From assembly GCA_027592755.1 (NCBI GenBank), contig JAQCLE010000012.1, positions 1-60,847 on the forward strand: a stretch of DNA of 60,847 nucleotides, in the 5' to 3' direction. Each line of letters starts with the position of its first letter. Positions within the stretch are counted from its first letter, which is position 1. The stretch comes from Bacteroidota bacterium (GTDB taxonomy: Bacteria; Bacteroidota; Bacteroidia; Cytophagales; Cyclobacteriaceae). The notes below the pieces were generated by a model, which saw only the letters and a list, made by a program, of their open reading frames with translations, was not told the origin of the DNA and made no database searches. Below, one piece after another: positions 1 through 8,681 of this stretch. The position numbers and the translations under genes were made by a program.

Positions 1-77
1 CTAATCACAATATGTATCGGCCTGTTGATTGAATAAATGTTAGCCTATGAATAATGCGGGTTAATCAATTTATTTCA

Positions 78-1253
78 ATGAAAAACACATCGCTACTCAA
101 AGTAGTTGCCTTAGGATTCCTGTGTATTTCTCTAAGCACCAAAGCACAGATCACTCAAAACACTTTCGGAAAAGGGATTAAACTCAAAGCAGAGGACGGG
201 TCATTTGAGATGAAATTTAGTATCAGGTTTCAAACTTTGTATGTTGGGAAACTTAATCTGGAAACGGATGACTACTCAGATCAGCTTTTGATACGCAGGG
301 CCAGACTCAAGTTTGATGGTTTTGCATTTTCTCCGAAACTAAATTATAAAATCGAGCTTGGCATTACCAACAGTGATACTAGGAATTCCAGTAGTATTGG
401 AATTCCACAAAATGGAGGTACTGCCAATATTATCCTTGACGCGGTATTAAGATATGAGTTTGCTGATAACTGGGAAGTATGGTTTGGACAGACTAAACTA
501 CCTGGCAACCGTGAAAGGGTAATATCTTCACAAAAACTCCAGTTCGTTGATCGGAGCCTGGTAAACTCAAGGTTCAACATTGATCGCGATACAGGCCTTC
601 AGCTTCATCACAAAAGCGTTATTGGTAGTATGGTGTTAAATCAGGCTTTGGCTATTTCAATTGGTGAGGGCAGGGACATAACCTCCTCCAATAATCCAGG
701 CGGTTATGATTACACAGGTCGATTGGAATTATTACCGTTTGGGGAATTCACGAACAAAGGCGATTACTTTGGAGCTGACCTTGAAAGAGAAGAAACCCCA
801 AAGCTGTCTGTAGGTTTCACAGCTGATTTCAATGATAATGCATTGAGGCAAGGCGGCCAATTGGGAAGGTTTGTTACAGACGGTGGAAATCAACTAAAAA
901 GTGACCTGACCGCCTTCTTTTTGGATGCCGTGTTAAAATACAATGGACTTTCAGTTTCATCGGAATTTGCCAGCAAGGCCGGATCAGCCGTCAATGGATT
1001 TGGCACAGGGTCCGGTTTTGTCGCTCAGGTGGGCTATGTGTTTAAGAATAATATTGAGCCGGCTATCAGATTCACTAAAATTGAACCTGATAATTTCAGG
1101 TCAAGGTTATCAGAAGAAACTGAATATACTTTTGGCTTGTCAAAATATATTGTTGACCATAGCCTGAAGGTTCAAACGGACTTTAGCTACACTGACTTCC
1201 CGGATTCGCATAATGAATTCAGATACAGGTTCCAGGTGGAGTTTTCTTTTTAA
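78..1253 (+). CDS. Phosphate-selective porin (OprO/OprP-like outer-membrane beta barrel)
   Basis: The product is an exported protein of about 391 residues. The start at 78 (MKNTSLLKVV) opens directly into a signal peptide that ends near STKAQ; an ATG 24 bases upstream is in frame but would put polar residues ahead of the signal. The mature part is rich in alternating aromatic and charged beta strands, includes RARLKFDGFAFSPKLNYKIE and a WEVWFGQTKLPGNRER segment typical of the porin O/P family, and ends in Phe (QVEFSF) as outer-membrane barrels do. Inferred role: anion or phosphate diffusion across the outer membrane. The next gene is a Na/Pi symporter, which supports a phosphate role. A terminator follows at 1292. 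Substrate specificity is not proven by the sequence. Confidence 0.85.
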   Translation: MKNTSLLKVVALGFLCISLSTKAQITQNTFGKGIKLKAEDGSFEMKFSIRFQTLYVGKLNLETDDYSDQLLIRRARLKFDGFAFSPKLNYKIELGITNSDTRNSSSIGIPQNGGTANIILDAVLRYEFADNWEVWFGQTKLPGNRERVISSQKLQFVDRSLVNSRFNIDRDTGLQLHHKSVIGSMVLNQALAISIGEGRDITSSNNPGGYDYTGRLELLPFGEFTNKGDYFGADLEREETPKLSVGFTADFNDNALRQGGQLGRFVTDGGNQLKSDLTAFFLDAVLKYNGLSVSSEFASKAGSAVNGFGTGSGFVAQVGYVFKNNIEPAIRFTKIEPDNFRSRLSEETEYTFGLSKYIVDHSLKVQTDFSYTDFPDSHNEFRYRFQVEFSF

Positions 1254-1291
1254 TGATTATTTAATATCAAAGAGATGGGAATGATAAGATT

Positions 1292-1317
1292 GCCCTGCCA
1301 TTTTTGCAGGGCTTTTT
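1292..1317 (+). terminator. Rho-independent terminator after the porin gene
   Basis: A perfect 7-bp stem, GCCCTGC (1292-1298) and GCAGGGC (1306-1312), with a 7-base loop, is followed by five T. It lies 39 bases after the porin stop and just before the start chosen for the Na/Pi gene at 1323. It therefore separates the two transcripts or attenuates read-through, and it argues against the longer reading frame starting at 1275. Confidence 0.8.
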
Positions 1318-1322
1318 ATAAT

Positions 1323-2417
1323 ATGGAAAAAAACGTCAAAAACAATGTTCATATCGGTTGGGTAAGTAGTGCAGTAAGAATATTGTTACTGGCAATGATT
1401 TTCTTTGTTGCCCTGAACCTTATCACAGGATCCTTGAAATTTATGGGGAGGGATACGGTTCATGAATACTTAAGTGCTGCTGATAACCCCTTCGTCGCAT
1501 TATTCATTGGCCTTTTAGCAACCGCAATCATTCAAAGCAGCTCTACTATTACCTCGGTAGTAGTTGCACTGGCAGCTACTGGATCTATTGGCTTTGAAAC
1601 CGCAGTCCCAATTGTGTTGGGGGCAAATATTGGAACGACGCTAACAGGCTTTTTAGTGTCGTTGGTTTTTATCGGTAGGAAAAGGGAATTTAGAAAAGCT
1701 TTGACTGTTGCCTCGAGTCACAATTTTTTTAATGTTTTTTTGGTTCTAATTCTCTTTCCTCTTGAGTATTTCTACGGTTCAATTTCTGGAGCTGCAAGAT
1801 ATCTAGCAAGTATCATTGGCGTGAATCAGGCTAATGCTGAGATCAGTAAAAACAGTTTTTCATTAAGTAGTTCAGCTGTTGAATTTTTTGGCAGTGGCGC
1901 GGTTGTTTTGATTATTGCTATTGTACTACTCGTTTTTTCAATCAAACTCCTTGCAAAATTTATTTATAACCTGTTGGTCGAAAGACGCAAGTCAGACTTT
2001 GGCCTATTGATGAAAAACCCATACAAATCATTTTCGCTCGGATTGTTATTAACCGCGGGGATTCAATCAAGTTCTGTTACAACGTCATTTGCTGTTGCGG
2101 TAGCAGCCACAGGTAAGATTTCTGCAAAAAAACTCTTCCCCTTTATTATGGGTGCCAATGTAGGAACAACTGTCACGGCTTTCGTGGCAACACTTTTTAA
2201 ATCCGAAGCTGCTTTGGCCATTGCTTTTGTCCACCTAATCTTCAATGTTGTGGGTGTGTTAATATTTTTACCATTTCCTCCTTTGAGGAATATTCCTGTT
2301 TTTATTGCATTAAGATTTAGTGCAATGACATCAAAGAACAGGTTCATTGGCTTTACTTATTTTTTAATTATCTTCTTCATTCTACCCTTTATACTTATTT
2401 ATTTTAATGGAGTGTAA
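1323..2417 (+). CDS. Na/Pi cotransporter family protein (NptA/PNaS type)
   Basis: An integral membrane protein of about 364 residues with roughly eight to nine hydrophobic segments. It shows the internally repeated signature of Na/phosphate symporters: QSSS near residues 71-74 (ATAIIQSSSTITS) and again near 248-251 (AGIQSSSVTTS), each followed by a GANxGTT motif (LGANIGTTLTG and MGANVGTTVTA). No PhoU-like C-terminal domain is present, so it is the short form. The start at 1323 (MEKNVKNN) is preferred because an upstream in-frame start would include the terminator hairpin. Paired with the porin, it probably brings inorganic phosphate from the periplasm into the cytoplasm. Confidence 0.88.
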   Translation: MEKNVKNNVHIGWVSSAVRILLLAMIFFVALNLITGSLKFMGRDTVHEYLSAADNPFVALFIGLLATAIIQSSSTITSVVVALAATGSIGFETAVPIVLGANIGTTLTGFLVSLVFIGRKREFRKALTVASSHNFFNVFLVLILFPLEYFYGSISGAARYLASIIGVNQANAEISKNSFSLSSSAVEFFGSGAVVLIIAIVLLVFSIKLLAKFIYNLLVERRKSDFGLLMKNPYKSFSLGLLLTAGIQSSSVTTSFAVAVAATGKISAKKLFPFIMGANVGTTVTAFVATLFKSEAALAIAFVHLIFNVVGVLIFLPFPPLRNIPVFIALRFSAMTSKNRFIGFTYFLIIFFILPFILIYFNGV

Positions 2418-2462
2418 AGCATCACCTATCCTGTTACAGGCTATTATTAGTAATGAGATTGC

Positions 2463-3512
2463 CTAAGCCGGTCCGAAAGCCGGGTTGTATTTGGCAATCA
2501 ACCGGATGTCATCAAAGTATGCTACCCCGGTTGTATTCGGTAGCATAAACAATACTATTTTTATGTCAGGAGGGGTGTTTGGGAAATATGGGATTACCAA
2601 TTGATAGGTTTGAAAATCACTGGTACCTGCTAGTGTCAGGTCGTTCTCGGAACTTTTAAATGTCAGGATTTGGCCATTAATGTCAAAGCCTCCTGCGATG
2701 GAAACACCGGTTCCAACAATGCTCTGGAGTTTCACTCTTACCGTTAAAACCAGGTCGGCGGTTTCAGGAACATCATTGACACTTGATATCCGCAGCCTCC
2801 ATGCCGGGGTAGCATCATATTCTTTTCCGGCAATAATTTTTAATGAGTAGTCTCCATCCGCGGCAAATTCATTTGTGCGTTCACCATAGCTTTCACCTCG
2901 GTTAAAAACATCTCCAATTCTTAGAAAATCCCACCCGGCAGTACCGGACTCAACGCTTGAGTTTATTGACAATTCGTATTCTGCTGTTTTGTCTTTTGTC
3001 CATTCAGGATCAGGGATGGTTTCATCAAATAATTCGTCAATGAGGTAAGCTTTTAATATTGGGGTATATTGATTATAAGGACCCAAGGTGCCCGTTTCCA
3101 TAATACTCTTAACAAGACCATTTTCGAACCTGTCATCCCGGTGAGGGCGGTCAAGAAGCGCATGCCCAAGCTCATGATAGACCAGAGCCTCTCTTGTCGT
3201 TTCTGGCTGGCCAATCCAGCATTTATCATTTGCCCTGATAATGATTGAGTTGGATTTCTGATGGAATTGAGAAGATTGTCCACAGATGTCTTCATTTTCA
3301 TCAATTTCTTCGAATGTCAGGGTTGCTTCAAACTTTTTGAAATCAAAGGATTCGCCATGTTCCCCGGCCACTTGCACGAAAGATTCAATATAAGGCCTGA
3401 TCTCAATATTCACTTCGGTACCCAGGTCGTCCAGGGCAACTGGGTCATCCTGTGCGCATGAGTAAAGAAAAATGGCCGTGACTACGGAAAACCAAAGAAT
3501 TATTTTCTGCAT
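2463..3512 (-). CDS. Lipoprotein with an HExxH zinc-protease-like motif and a C-terminal binding-module-like domain
   Basis: About 349 residues. The N-terminus is a lipoprotein signal with lipobox YSCAQ (Cys near residue 19). Residues about 130-146 contain YHELGHALLDRPHRDD, an HExxH zincin core with a further His downstream as a possible third ligand. The last 150 residues are beta-rich and end with AYFDDIRLIAKY, a pattern common in CBM4/9-like carbohydrate-binding modules. It probably sits on the outer membrane or cell surface. It is the last gene behind the amino-sugar operon, 45 bases after the DUF1080 gene. Protease activity is inferred from the motif only; the substrate is unknown. Confidence 0.6.
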   Translation of the reverse strand: MQKIILWFSVVTAIFLYSCAQDDPVALDDLGTEVNIEIRPYIESFVQVAGEHGESFDFKKFEATLTFEEIDENEDICGQSSQFHQKSNSIIIRANDKCWIGQPETTREALVYHELGHALLDRPHRDDRFENGLVKSIMETGTLGPYNQYTPILKAYLIDELFDETIPDPEWTKDKTAEYELSINSSVESGTAGWDFLRIGDVFNRGESYGERTNEFAADGDYSLKIIAGKEYDATPAWRLRISSVNDVPETADLVLTVRVKLQSIVGTGVSIAGGFDINGQILTFKSSENDLTLAGTSDFQTYQLVIPYFPNTPPDIKIVLFMLPNTTGVAYFDDIRLIAKYNPAFGPA

Positions 3513-3557
3513 AAAACAACTACAACCAAATGAAGATTTCTCCGAAAAATGAAGGGT

Positions 3558-4229
3558 TTATCTTCCGGATAAATCCTTTATACGGACATTTCGAAATCTG
3601 ACAATCGTTCCATGGCCCAGAAAGCCAATATATCCGTCATGTCTTTCCAAACCAGGATGGTCATTGTTATCGATTGTGCCATTTTTTGTTGCTTTCTTAA
3701 GGTTGCTATTCACTATTGTTTCCCCATTGAGTATGACTTTGATATTGTCCCCTTTCACATAAATCTCTTCTGAATTCCATTCCCCCACAGGCTTCTGAAA
3801 GCCTCTTTTTGCCGGAACTATACCATACACTGACCCATGATATTGATAATCTTTCAGCTCTCCATACTTATCTGTGGTATTATCAATCACCTGGATTTCC
3901 TTGCCCATATAGGCCACATCACCTCCAGCTGGTGCGTGAATGCCTATGCCATTGTTGGCGCCCGGGGTTAACAGGAACTCAAAACGTAAAACAAAATTGG
4001 AGAATTGCTTTTCGTAAAAGAGGTTGCCATTCCCTCCTCCCTCTTTATCGGAGCTAACAATAGCACCATTTTCAACCGTGTAATTCGTTGTATCTCCAAA
4101 CCAACCTTTGAGATCTGTGCCATTGAACATGGTGATGAACCCCTGCTCATCCTGGCTCAAGCCATTAAAAGACATGGACATCACTACAGCACATATTATT
4201 GATGTGTGTGTGAATTTTTTTCCTATCAT
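3558..4229 (-). CDS. DUF1080 (3-keto-disaccharide hydrolase type) exported protein
   Basis: The start at 4229 (MIGKKFTHTS) leads into a signal peptide ending near GLSQ; an upstream in-frame ATG at 4259 adds ten residues before it. The mature domain carries TMFNGTDLKGWFGD and the concanavalin-like pattern seen in DUF1080: NGIGIHAP, EIQVIDN, GEWNSEEIYVKG, IKVILNGETIVNSN and a closing VRFRNVRIKDL. The family includes periplasmic 3-keto-glycoside hydrolases. It lies immediately downstream of the SSS transporter on the same strand, so it may release or process sugars imported by that transporter. A second, diverged DUF1080 gene lies at 13371. Confidence 0.8.
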   Translation of the reverse strand: MIGKKFTHTSIICAVVMSMSFNGLSQDEQGFITMFNGTDLKGWFGDTTNYTVENGAIVSSDKEGGGNGNLFYEKQFSNFVLRFEFLLTPGANNGIGIHAPAGGDVAYMGKEIQVIDNTTDKYGELKDYQYHGSVYGIVPAKRGFQKPVGEWNSEEIYVKGDNIKVILNGETIVNSNLKKATKNGTIDNNDHPGLERHDGYIGFLGHGTIVRFRNVRIKDLSGR

Positions 4230-4269
4230 ATTGAATAATTTAAAATTTTGTTGACGCACTCTTCTGGCA

Positions 4270-5934
4270 TTACAACTGAAGGATTGCCCAGGCTAACAGG
4301 ATCAAAAATCCTACAAAAATCCAGCTTAACAAAAAACCGCCGAGATCTTCCCTATACCTTCTGAAAAATCCTGTCCACCTGTCTCTTTTCATCCACCCGG
4401 GAAGGTCCAGCAACATTGACTCTTCACCACTATCTGACGCCAGGGGTTTTTGTTCACCATCTTTTAAAACCGCATCGGATTTTCTTCTCATAAGATCAAA
4501 AAAGGAATCAATACGATTCTGATCTTCTCTCTTTGTAACGATACTGCCCAACCAGAACATAAAGAATCCAAACAACATGGCCAGTCCAAAGGGAGCAGGT
4601 TCCCATTTGTAAACTAACATTACCGTACCAACATTCAGAAAATTAATCAAATAATAAGACAGGAAAGCGGTAATTACGCCAGCTGCCGCCCCATATCGGT
4701 TAGCCCTTTTCCAGATTATTCCCCCCAGAAAGGCGATGCCCATAAATGCTGCTGTGGTCTCGGTGAAAAGAAAGGCGTGTAAAACATTTTTAATACTGAG
4801 GGCAAAAAGAACTGCAAGTAGCGATAATCCTAAACCCGAAAACCGACCCACCCAAAGCAACCGACGATCATCCGAATTTGGATTAATGTGGCGCTTGTAA
4901 ATATTTTGAGTGAAAAGAGCTCCGGTATTGACCATGAAATTGGAACAGGTAGACATATTTGCAGCAACTATCGCTGCGAGCATCAATCCTGTCAATCCAG
5001 GCCCAAGGAGTTCCCGGCTCCCGTAACCGAATGCCATTTCCGGGTCGTCGAGGGTAACGTTATTTTTTATTACCAAAGCGGCCACCACCAATCCGGTAAG
5101 CGCCCATCCGATAGTCATTAACCTCTTGAACATTGACCCAAAGGTTTGACCAATTCTTCCTGAGCGTTCTGTATTACCGGTAGCATACATCGATAGCATG
5201 TGAGGTTGGGCAGTTATTCCAATTACACCATTCAAGGCCAACATGGAGATTGTAAAGGCATCCATGCCAACGTTGCTATCAAACAGTTTGAAACTGTTGG
5301 CTGGCAACACTTCTTTCATCCCACTAAATCCCCCAACAGCATTCAAACCAAGCGGAATCAATAAAAAAGACAAAGCGATAATTAAAATGGATTGGATAAA
5401 GTCGGTATATGCAGCCGCGACCAGGCCACCAGCAAAACTGTAAATAATGAAAGCCACCGTCATGGCAAGTACAACCCCATTGGCAGAGATTAATTCTCCA
5501 CTTGCAATTGTAATGACTTTCGCAGCGCCCTGAAGCATGGCGCCCATGCTGAATACGAAAAACATAATAGCAAAAACTGAGTAGACTATGCCAAGTTCCT
5601 TTCCGTATCGATCCTCGAAAATTTCACCAATGGTCGTTCTTTCACTCCTTCTATAGAATGGCCCCAGGAGCCAATAGAATGGAGTGATCAACATATTTTT
5701 CCATTGATACCAAATGGTAGCAAATCCATGCTGAAAAGTTGCACCTGCCTGTGCAACGGGCATTTCGGCATGAGTGCCAGTGCCAAAAGCCTGGCCCATC
5801 ATGATCCACCAGCTGAATTTACGTTCACCCCTGAAATAACTGTCGCTGCTTTTTGTGCGGCGAGAGATCCACAGGCCGAATGCAGTAATGGCAATGAAGT
5901 ACCCAAATAAAATGATATAATCGATAGTGGCCAT
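4270..5934 (-). CDS. Sodium:solute symporter (SSS family), probably for amino sugars or other sugars
   Basis: A 554-residue polytopic membrane protein with about 13-14 hydrophobic segments. Recognisable SSS features are the N-terminal YIILFGYFIAITAFGLWISR, the R-x-T-K-S-SDSYFRG stretch, the G-x-A-x-x-A-ayTDFIQS region (GGLVAAAYTDFIQS) and the late segment GLTGLMLAAIVAANMSTCSN. It starts 2 bases from the nagA stop, so the two are translationally coupled in one operon. The context (NagA, NagB, DUF1080) suggests import of N-acetylglucosamine or a related sugar using the Na gradient. The substrate is inferred from neighbours only. Confidence 0.85.
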   Translation of the reverse strand: MATIDYIILFGYFIAITAFGLWISRRTKSSDSYFRGERKFSWWIMMGQAFGTGTHAEMPVAQAGATFQHGFATIWYQWKNMLITPFYWLLGPFYRRSERTTIGEIFEDRYGKELGIVYSVFAIMFFVFSMGAMLQGAAKVITIASGELISANGVVLAMTVAFIIYSFAGGLVAAAYTDFIQSILIIALSFLLIPLGLNAVGGFSGMKEVLPANSFKLFDSNVGMDAFTISMLALNGVIGITAQPHMLSMYATGNTERSGRIGQTFGSMFKRLMTIGWALTGLVVAALVIKNNVTLDDPEMAFGYGSRELLGPGLTGLMLAAIVAANMSTCSNFMVNTGALFTQNIYKRHINPNSDDRRLLWVGRFSGLGLSLLAVLFALSIKNVLHAFLFTETTAAFMGIAFLGGIIWKRANRYGAAAGVITAFLSYYLINFLNVGTVMLVYKWEPAPFGLAMLFGFFMFWLGSIVTKREDQNRIDSFFDLMRRKSDAVLKDGEQKPLASDSGEESMLLDLPGWMKRDRWTGFFRRYREDLGGFLLSWIFVGFLILLAWAILQL

Positions 5935-5936
5935 TA

Positions 5937-7067
5937 TTATAAAACGTTCTCTCCTAACACGTATGTTTCCTTAATATGAATATGATGATCGTTTTGAATC
6001 AGGATAATATCGGCTCGTTTGCCTTTTTCAATGACTCCCCGATCGGTAAACCCATAAACCCTGGCAGGGTTCTTAGATGCCATATCAATTGCCTCAGACA
6101 AAGTACATCCAACAAATTTCACCATATTTTCCACTCCGGCTTTGAGTGAAAATGAAGCTCCCGCCAGACAATTATTGGAAATACTCTCCAGTCGCCCATT
6201 CTTCTTTAGTTCCACGTCGGACCCAGCAAAAAAATATTTTCCCGGTCTCATTCCGGCTGGAGGTGCCACGTCTGAGGTTAAAATTAAGTTGTCTTTCCCT
6301 TTGACTTTGAAAATGGTTCGGATCAATTCTGGTGGCAGATGATGCCCATCTGCAATAACCGATGGAGTAAGATCATCACAATCGAGTTGTGGCCAAATGG
6401 GATTATTGTGCCTATGAATCAGATTTGCACAACCATTACCCAAATGGGTGCTTAGTGAAGCACCAGCTTCGACGGCAGCTTTAATTATATCGAAACCGGC
6501 ATTCGTATGCCCCAAACTCACAACAATACCACTATTTACACAATGTTGAATAAATCCAAGGGAACCTTCCATCTCCGGCGCCAACGTCACCTGAACAATC
6601 CTTCCACTGGCTGCTTTTTGCAGCTCCTGGAATTCATCCCAATCGGGTTTTCTCACATGCTCCATGGGATGGCACCCAACAAAACCCGGCTCGGGTGATA
6701 TATACGGGCCTTCCAGATGATACCCGATGATGCTTTTAGTAAAAAGCGAATCATCTGTCAATTCAGAAAAGATTTTGAAATTTCTTTTCAGGCTCTCGTG
6801 ACTATTCGTAATCAGCGTTGGCAAATAACTGGTAACCCCCTGCTGCCATAAAGCTTTCGTCACTTTTTCAATCCCTTCTGTGTCAAGAGAATCTCCCGAG
6901 AAATCAATCCCCAAATATCCATTCACCTGGTTGTCAATTAATCCAGGAGCGATGATATTTTCTGTTTTACAAGATGGGATTTCTATAATTTCTGTGATCA
7001 TCCCGCCCTGCATGCTTAGCTGAATGGGCTTTCCAGTAGAATAATGGATGCCTTCAATTTTGGTCAT
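5937..7067 (-). CDS. nagA: N-acetylglucosamine-6-phosphate deacetylase
   Basis: A 376-residue amidohydrolase-superfamily enzyme, the usual NagA length. Visible motifs are APGLIDNQVNGYLGIDF, the metal-site HLEGPYISPEPGFVGCHP, SLGHTNAGFDI, STHLGNGC, VIADGHHLPPEL and LTSDVAPPAGM, ending with an NPARVYGF-D-G-x-x-x-G-x-x-ADIILI segment. It removes acetate from GlcNAc-6-phosphate to give glucosamine-6-phosphate, which NagB (38 bases upstream in the same transcript) then deaminates. The SSS transporter follows 2 bases later. Confidence 0.92.
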   Translation of the reverse strand: MTKIEGIHYSTGKPIQLSMQGGMITEIIEIPSCKTENIIAPGLIDNQVNGYLGIDFSGDSLDTEGIEKVTKALWQQGVTSYLPTLITNSHESLKRNFKIFSELTDDSLFTKSIIGYHLEGPYISPEPGFVGCHPMEHVRKPDWDEFQELQKAASGRIVQVTLAPEMEGSLGFIQHCVNSGIVVSLGHTNAGFDIIKAAVEAGASLSTHLGNGCANLIHRHNNPIWPQLDCDDLTPSVIADGHHLPPELIRTIFKVKGKDNLILTSDVAPPAGMRPGKYFFAGSDVELKKNGRLESISNNCLAGASFSLKAGVENMVKFVGCTLSEAIDMASKNPARVYGFTDRGVIEKGKRADIILIQNDHHIHIKETYVLGENVL

Positions 7068-7105
7068 TTCAGGTGTTTTGCTGAATTCATAGCTCCATGG
7101 CTTCT

Positions 7106-7846
7106 TTAAAACTTTATGATAGCTGAAGAAGAATCCCTGTTAAGGAATAAATGGAAATCGTCATGGGTTTTTAAAATGCTTGCGGGCACTTCATTAGTGA
7201 TTTCGGATGTTAATGTTTTATAGACTGCCTCCGCTTTTACCTTGAAAGGAACTCCACATATGAGGGTTACACATTGTAAAATCTGGTAAGGGGTTATGGT
7301 GATGGCTTCATCAGGAACTTCTTCTGTTGACCCAAACCAGCCCTCTCCGACTTGTTGCCTCTTACATTTATCGTCCAGGCGAACCCTGATAAAGGCATCT
7401 TTGGTTTCAAAGTCAGCCGGGGGATCATTGAAACCAATATGAGTGTTTTCACCAATCCCGATAATACCGACATCGATGGGTTTTTCTGTGATAGCAGCAG
7501 ACAGCTGACTGAGGCTTTTCGAAACATCGCCCCCTGTTTCTACGGGATGAAATTTCTTAACCTCAACCTGATCAATGAATCGTTCCTGAATGTATTTAAT
7601 GAAACTGGCCTTATGACTAACCGGGAGACCAATGTATTCATCCATGTGGAACACTTCCACATTGCTCCATTGAAGATCGCACTTAACCAAGGCCTCTAAA
7701 GTCTCCAATTGAGACATCCCGGTCGAAACCAGCAACCTTGCATAACCTTTCGCATTAAGGGCATGATTTAATTTTGACGCCACCAGCGCTGCAGCTTTTT
7801 GACTCAACTCCTTAGATGATTTACTTATGCTTATATTCATAGTCAC
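7106..7846 (-). CDS. nagB: Glucosamine-6-phosphate deaminase
   Basis: A 246-residue NagB/sugar-isomerase-fold protein. It has STGMSQLETLEAL near residue 41, the EVFHMDEYIGLPVSHKASF catalytic-loop motif and GIGENTHIGFNDPPADF, all diagnostic for the family; it converts glucosamine-6-P to fructose-6-P and ammonia. The start may be the ATG at 7846 or the second ATG at 7840 (MNISISKSS). It is the first gene of the nagB-nagA-transporter-DUF1080 operon and has a candidate promoter at 7950-7982. This completes the route from GlcNAc to glycolysis. Confidence 0.9.
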   Translation of the reverse strand: MTMNISISKSSKELSQKAAALVASKLNHALNAKGYARLLVSTGMSQLETLEALVKCDLQWSNVEVFHMDEYIGLPVSHKASFIKYIQERFIDQVEVKKFHPVETGGDVSKSLSQLSAAITEKPIDVGIIGIGENTHIGFNDPPADFETKDAFIRVRLDDKCKRQQVGEGWFGSTEEVPDEAITITPYQILQCVTLICGVPFKVKAEAVYKTLTSEITNEVPASILKTHDDFHLFLNRDSSSAIIKF

Positions 7847-7949
7847 TTCATTATTTAGGATTCTTACTCATCTCATTCAGTCCAGCGTCATTTACCAATT
7901 TCTCTAATAGTTTGTGCCGCGTCCCAATTTCCTTGACCTTGGATCTGTT

Positions 7950-7982
7950 CAAACGTAAAATACACTTTTATTAGGGTTGCAA
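7950..7982 (-). promoter_or_regulatory. Candidate promoter of the nag operon
   Basis: On the minus strand a -7 box TACGTTTG (7950-7957) matches the Bacteroidota consensus TAnnTTTG. A TTG at 7980-7982 could be the -33 element, 22 bases upstream. The transcript would have a leader of nearly 100 bases before nagB. Spacing is on the long side, so this is a moderate call. Confidence 0.45.
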
Positions 7983-8037
7983 TGATATTGAAAAGCCAAA
8001 ACTTTTCAAGAAAGAGAACCGGAAGCGAGACATTTGA

Positions 8038-8658
8038 TCAATGCTTGAAAATAATATGATAATCTTTTATGAAAATTGACTGAAGCTCATATTTCTCATT
8101 TGTACCATTGGTGATCACCCCCTCAATGAGTTGGTCCGTTTTGAACGTTACGCTCAGTTGTTTTTTAAAGCTCAATTGTTTTCTGCCATGGATTTTATAG
8201 AGAACTTCCTTGGCACACCATGCCTGGGTAAGTAAATTTTGATCATCACCACAGAAGTCCATTTCATCATCAGAAAGAAATTTATGTTTTATTCTTAGGA
8301 TTTGCTTCCCCGGTTTTTCGATATCAATTCCCGTTGGTCCGGAGGTATCAATGATTGCTCCTGCTAAAGGAAAGGCATGAGAAATTGAAACATGAATATT
8401 GGGATTATTTGGGATATGTGGTTTGCCAAACTCATCCTTTTGAATCCCTTCATAATTGACTCCAATACTCTTCATAAGATTGGCCGAGGCCAACCGCGTG
8501 GCTGCTGTCTCAAGCTTCTTATTTTCTAAAAACGATTCACCTACCTCATTGAGATCCCGGGGATGAAGCTGGCTTGACAGGTAGTCAAAATCCTCTGTAA
8601 TTTCCCATACAATAACCCTGACCATTGGACTTACTTCTTTATACAGGATAATCGGCAT
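8038..8658 (-). CDS. 4'-phosphopantetheinyl transferase superfamily protein
   Basis: About 206 residues. The core GIDIEKPGKQILRIKHKFLS followed by AWCAKEVLYKIHGRKQLSFK is the Mg/CoA-binding W/F-(C/S)-x-KE-x-x-x-K signature of Sfp/EntD-type enzymes. These transfer phosphopantetheine from CoA to acyl or peptidyl carrier proteins. The start at 8658 (MPIILYKEVS) is favoured because Bacteroidota homologues commonly begin MP followed by a strand leading to a WEITE motif, which is present here. It is divergent from the WD40 gene with only 23 bases between start codons, so promoters must overlap the opposite coding sequence. Confidence 0.85.
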   Translation of the reverse strand: MPIILYKEVSPMVRVIVWEITEDFDYLSSQLHPRDLNEVGESFLENKKLETAATRLASANLMKSIGVNYEGIQKDEFGKPHIPNNPNIHVSISHAFPLAGAIIDTSGPTGIDIEKPGKQILRIKHKFLSDDEMDFCGDDQNLLTQAWCAKEVLYKIHGRKQLSFKKQLSVTFKTDQLIEGVITNGTNEKYELQSIFIKDYHIIFKH

Positions 8659-8681
8659 ACTTTTACCACAAGGATTAATTG

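Noticed and set aside
1275-1322. Longer start for the Na/Pi symporter with a Cys-rich N-terminus
   Set aside because: The extension is translated from the terminator hairpin of the porin gene; the ATG at 1323 follows it directly.
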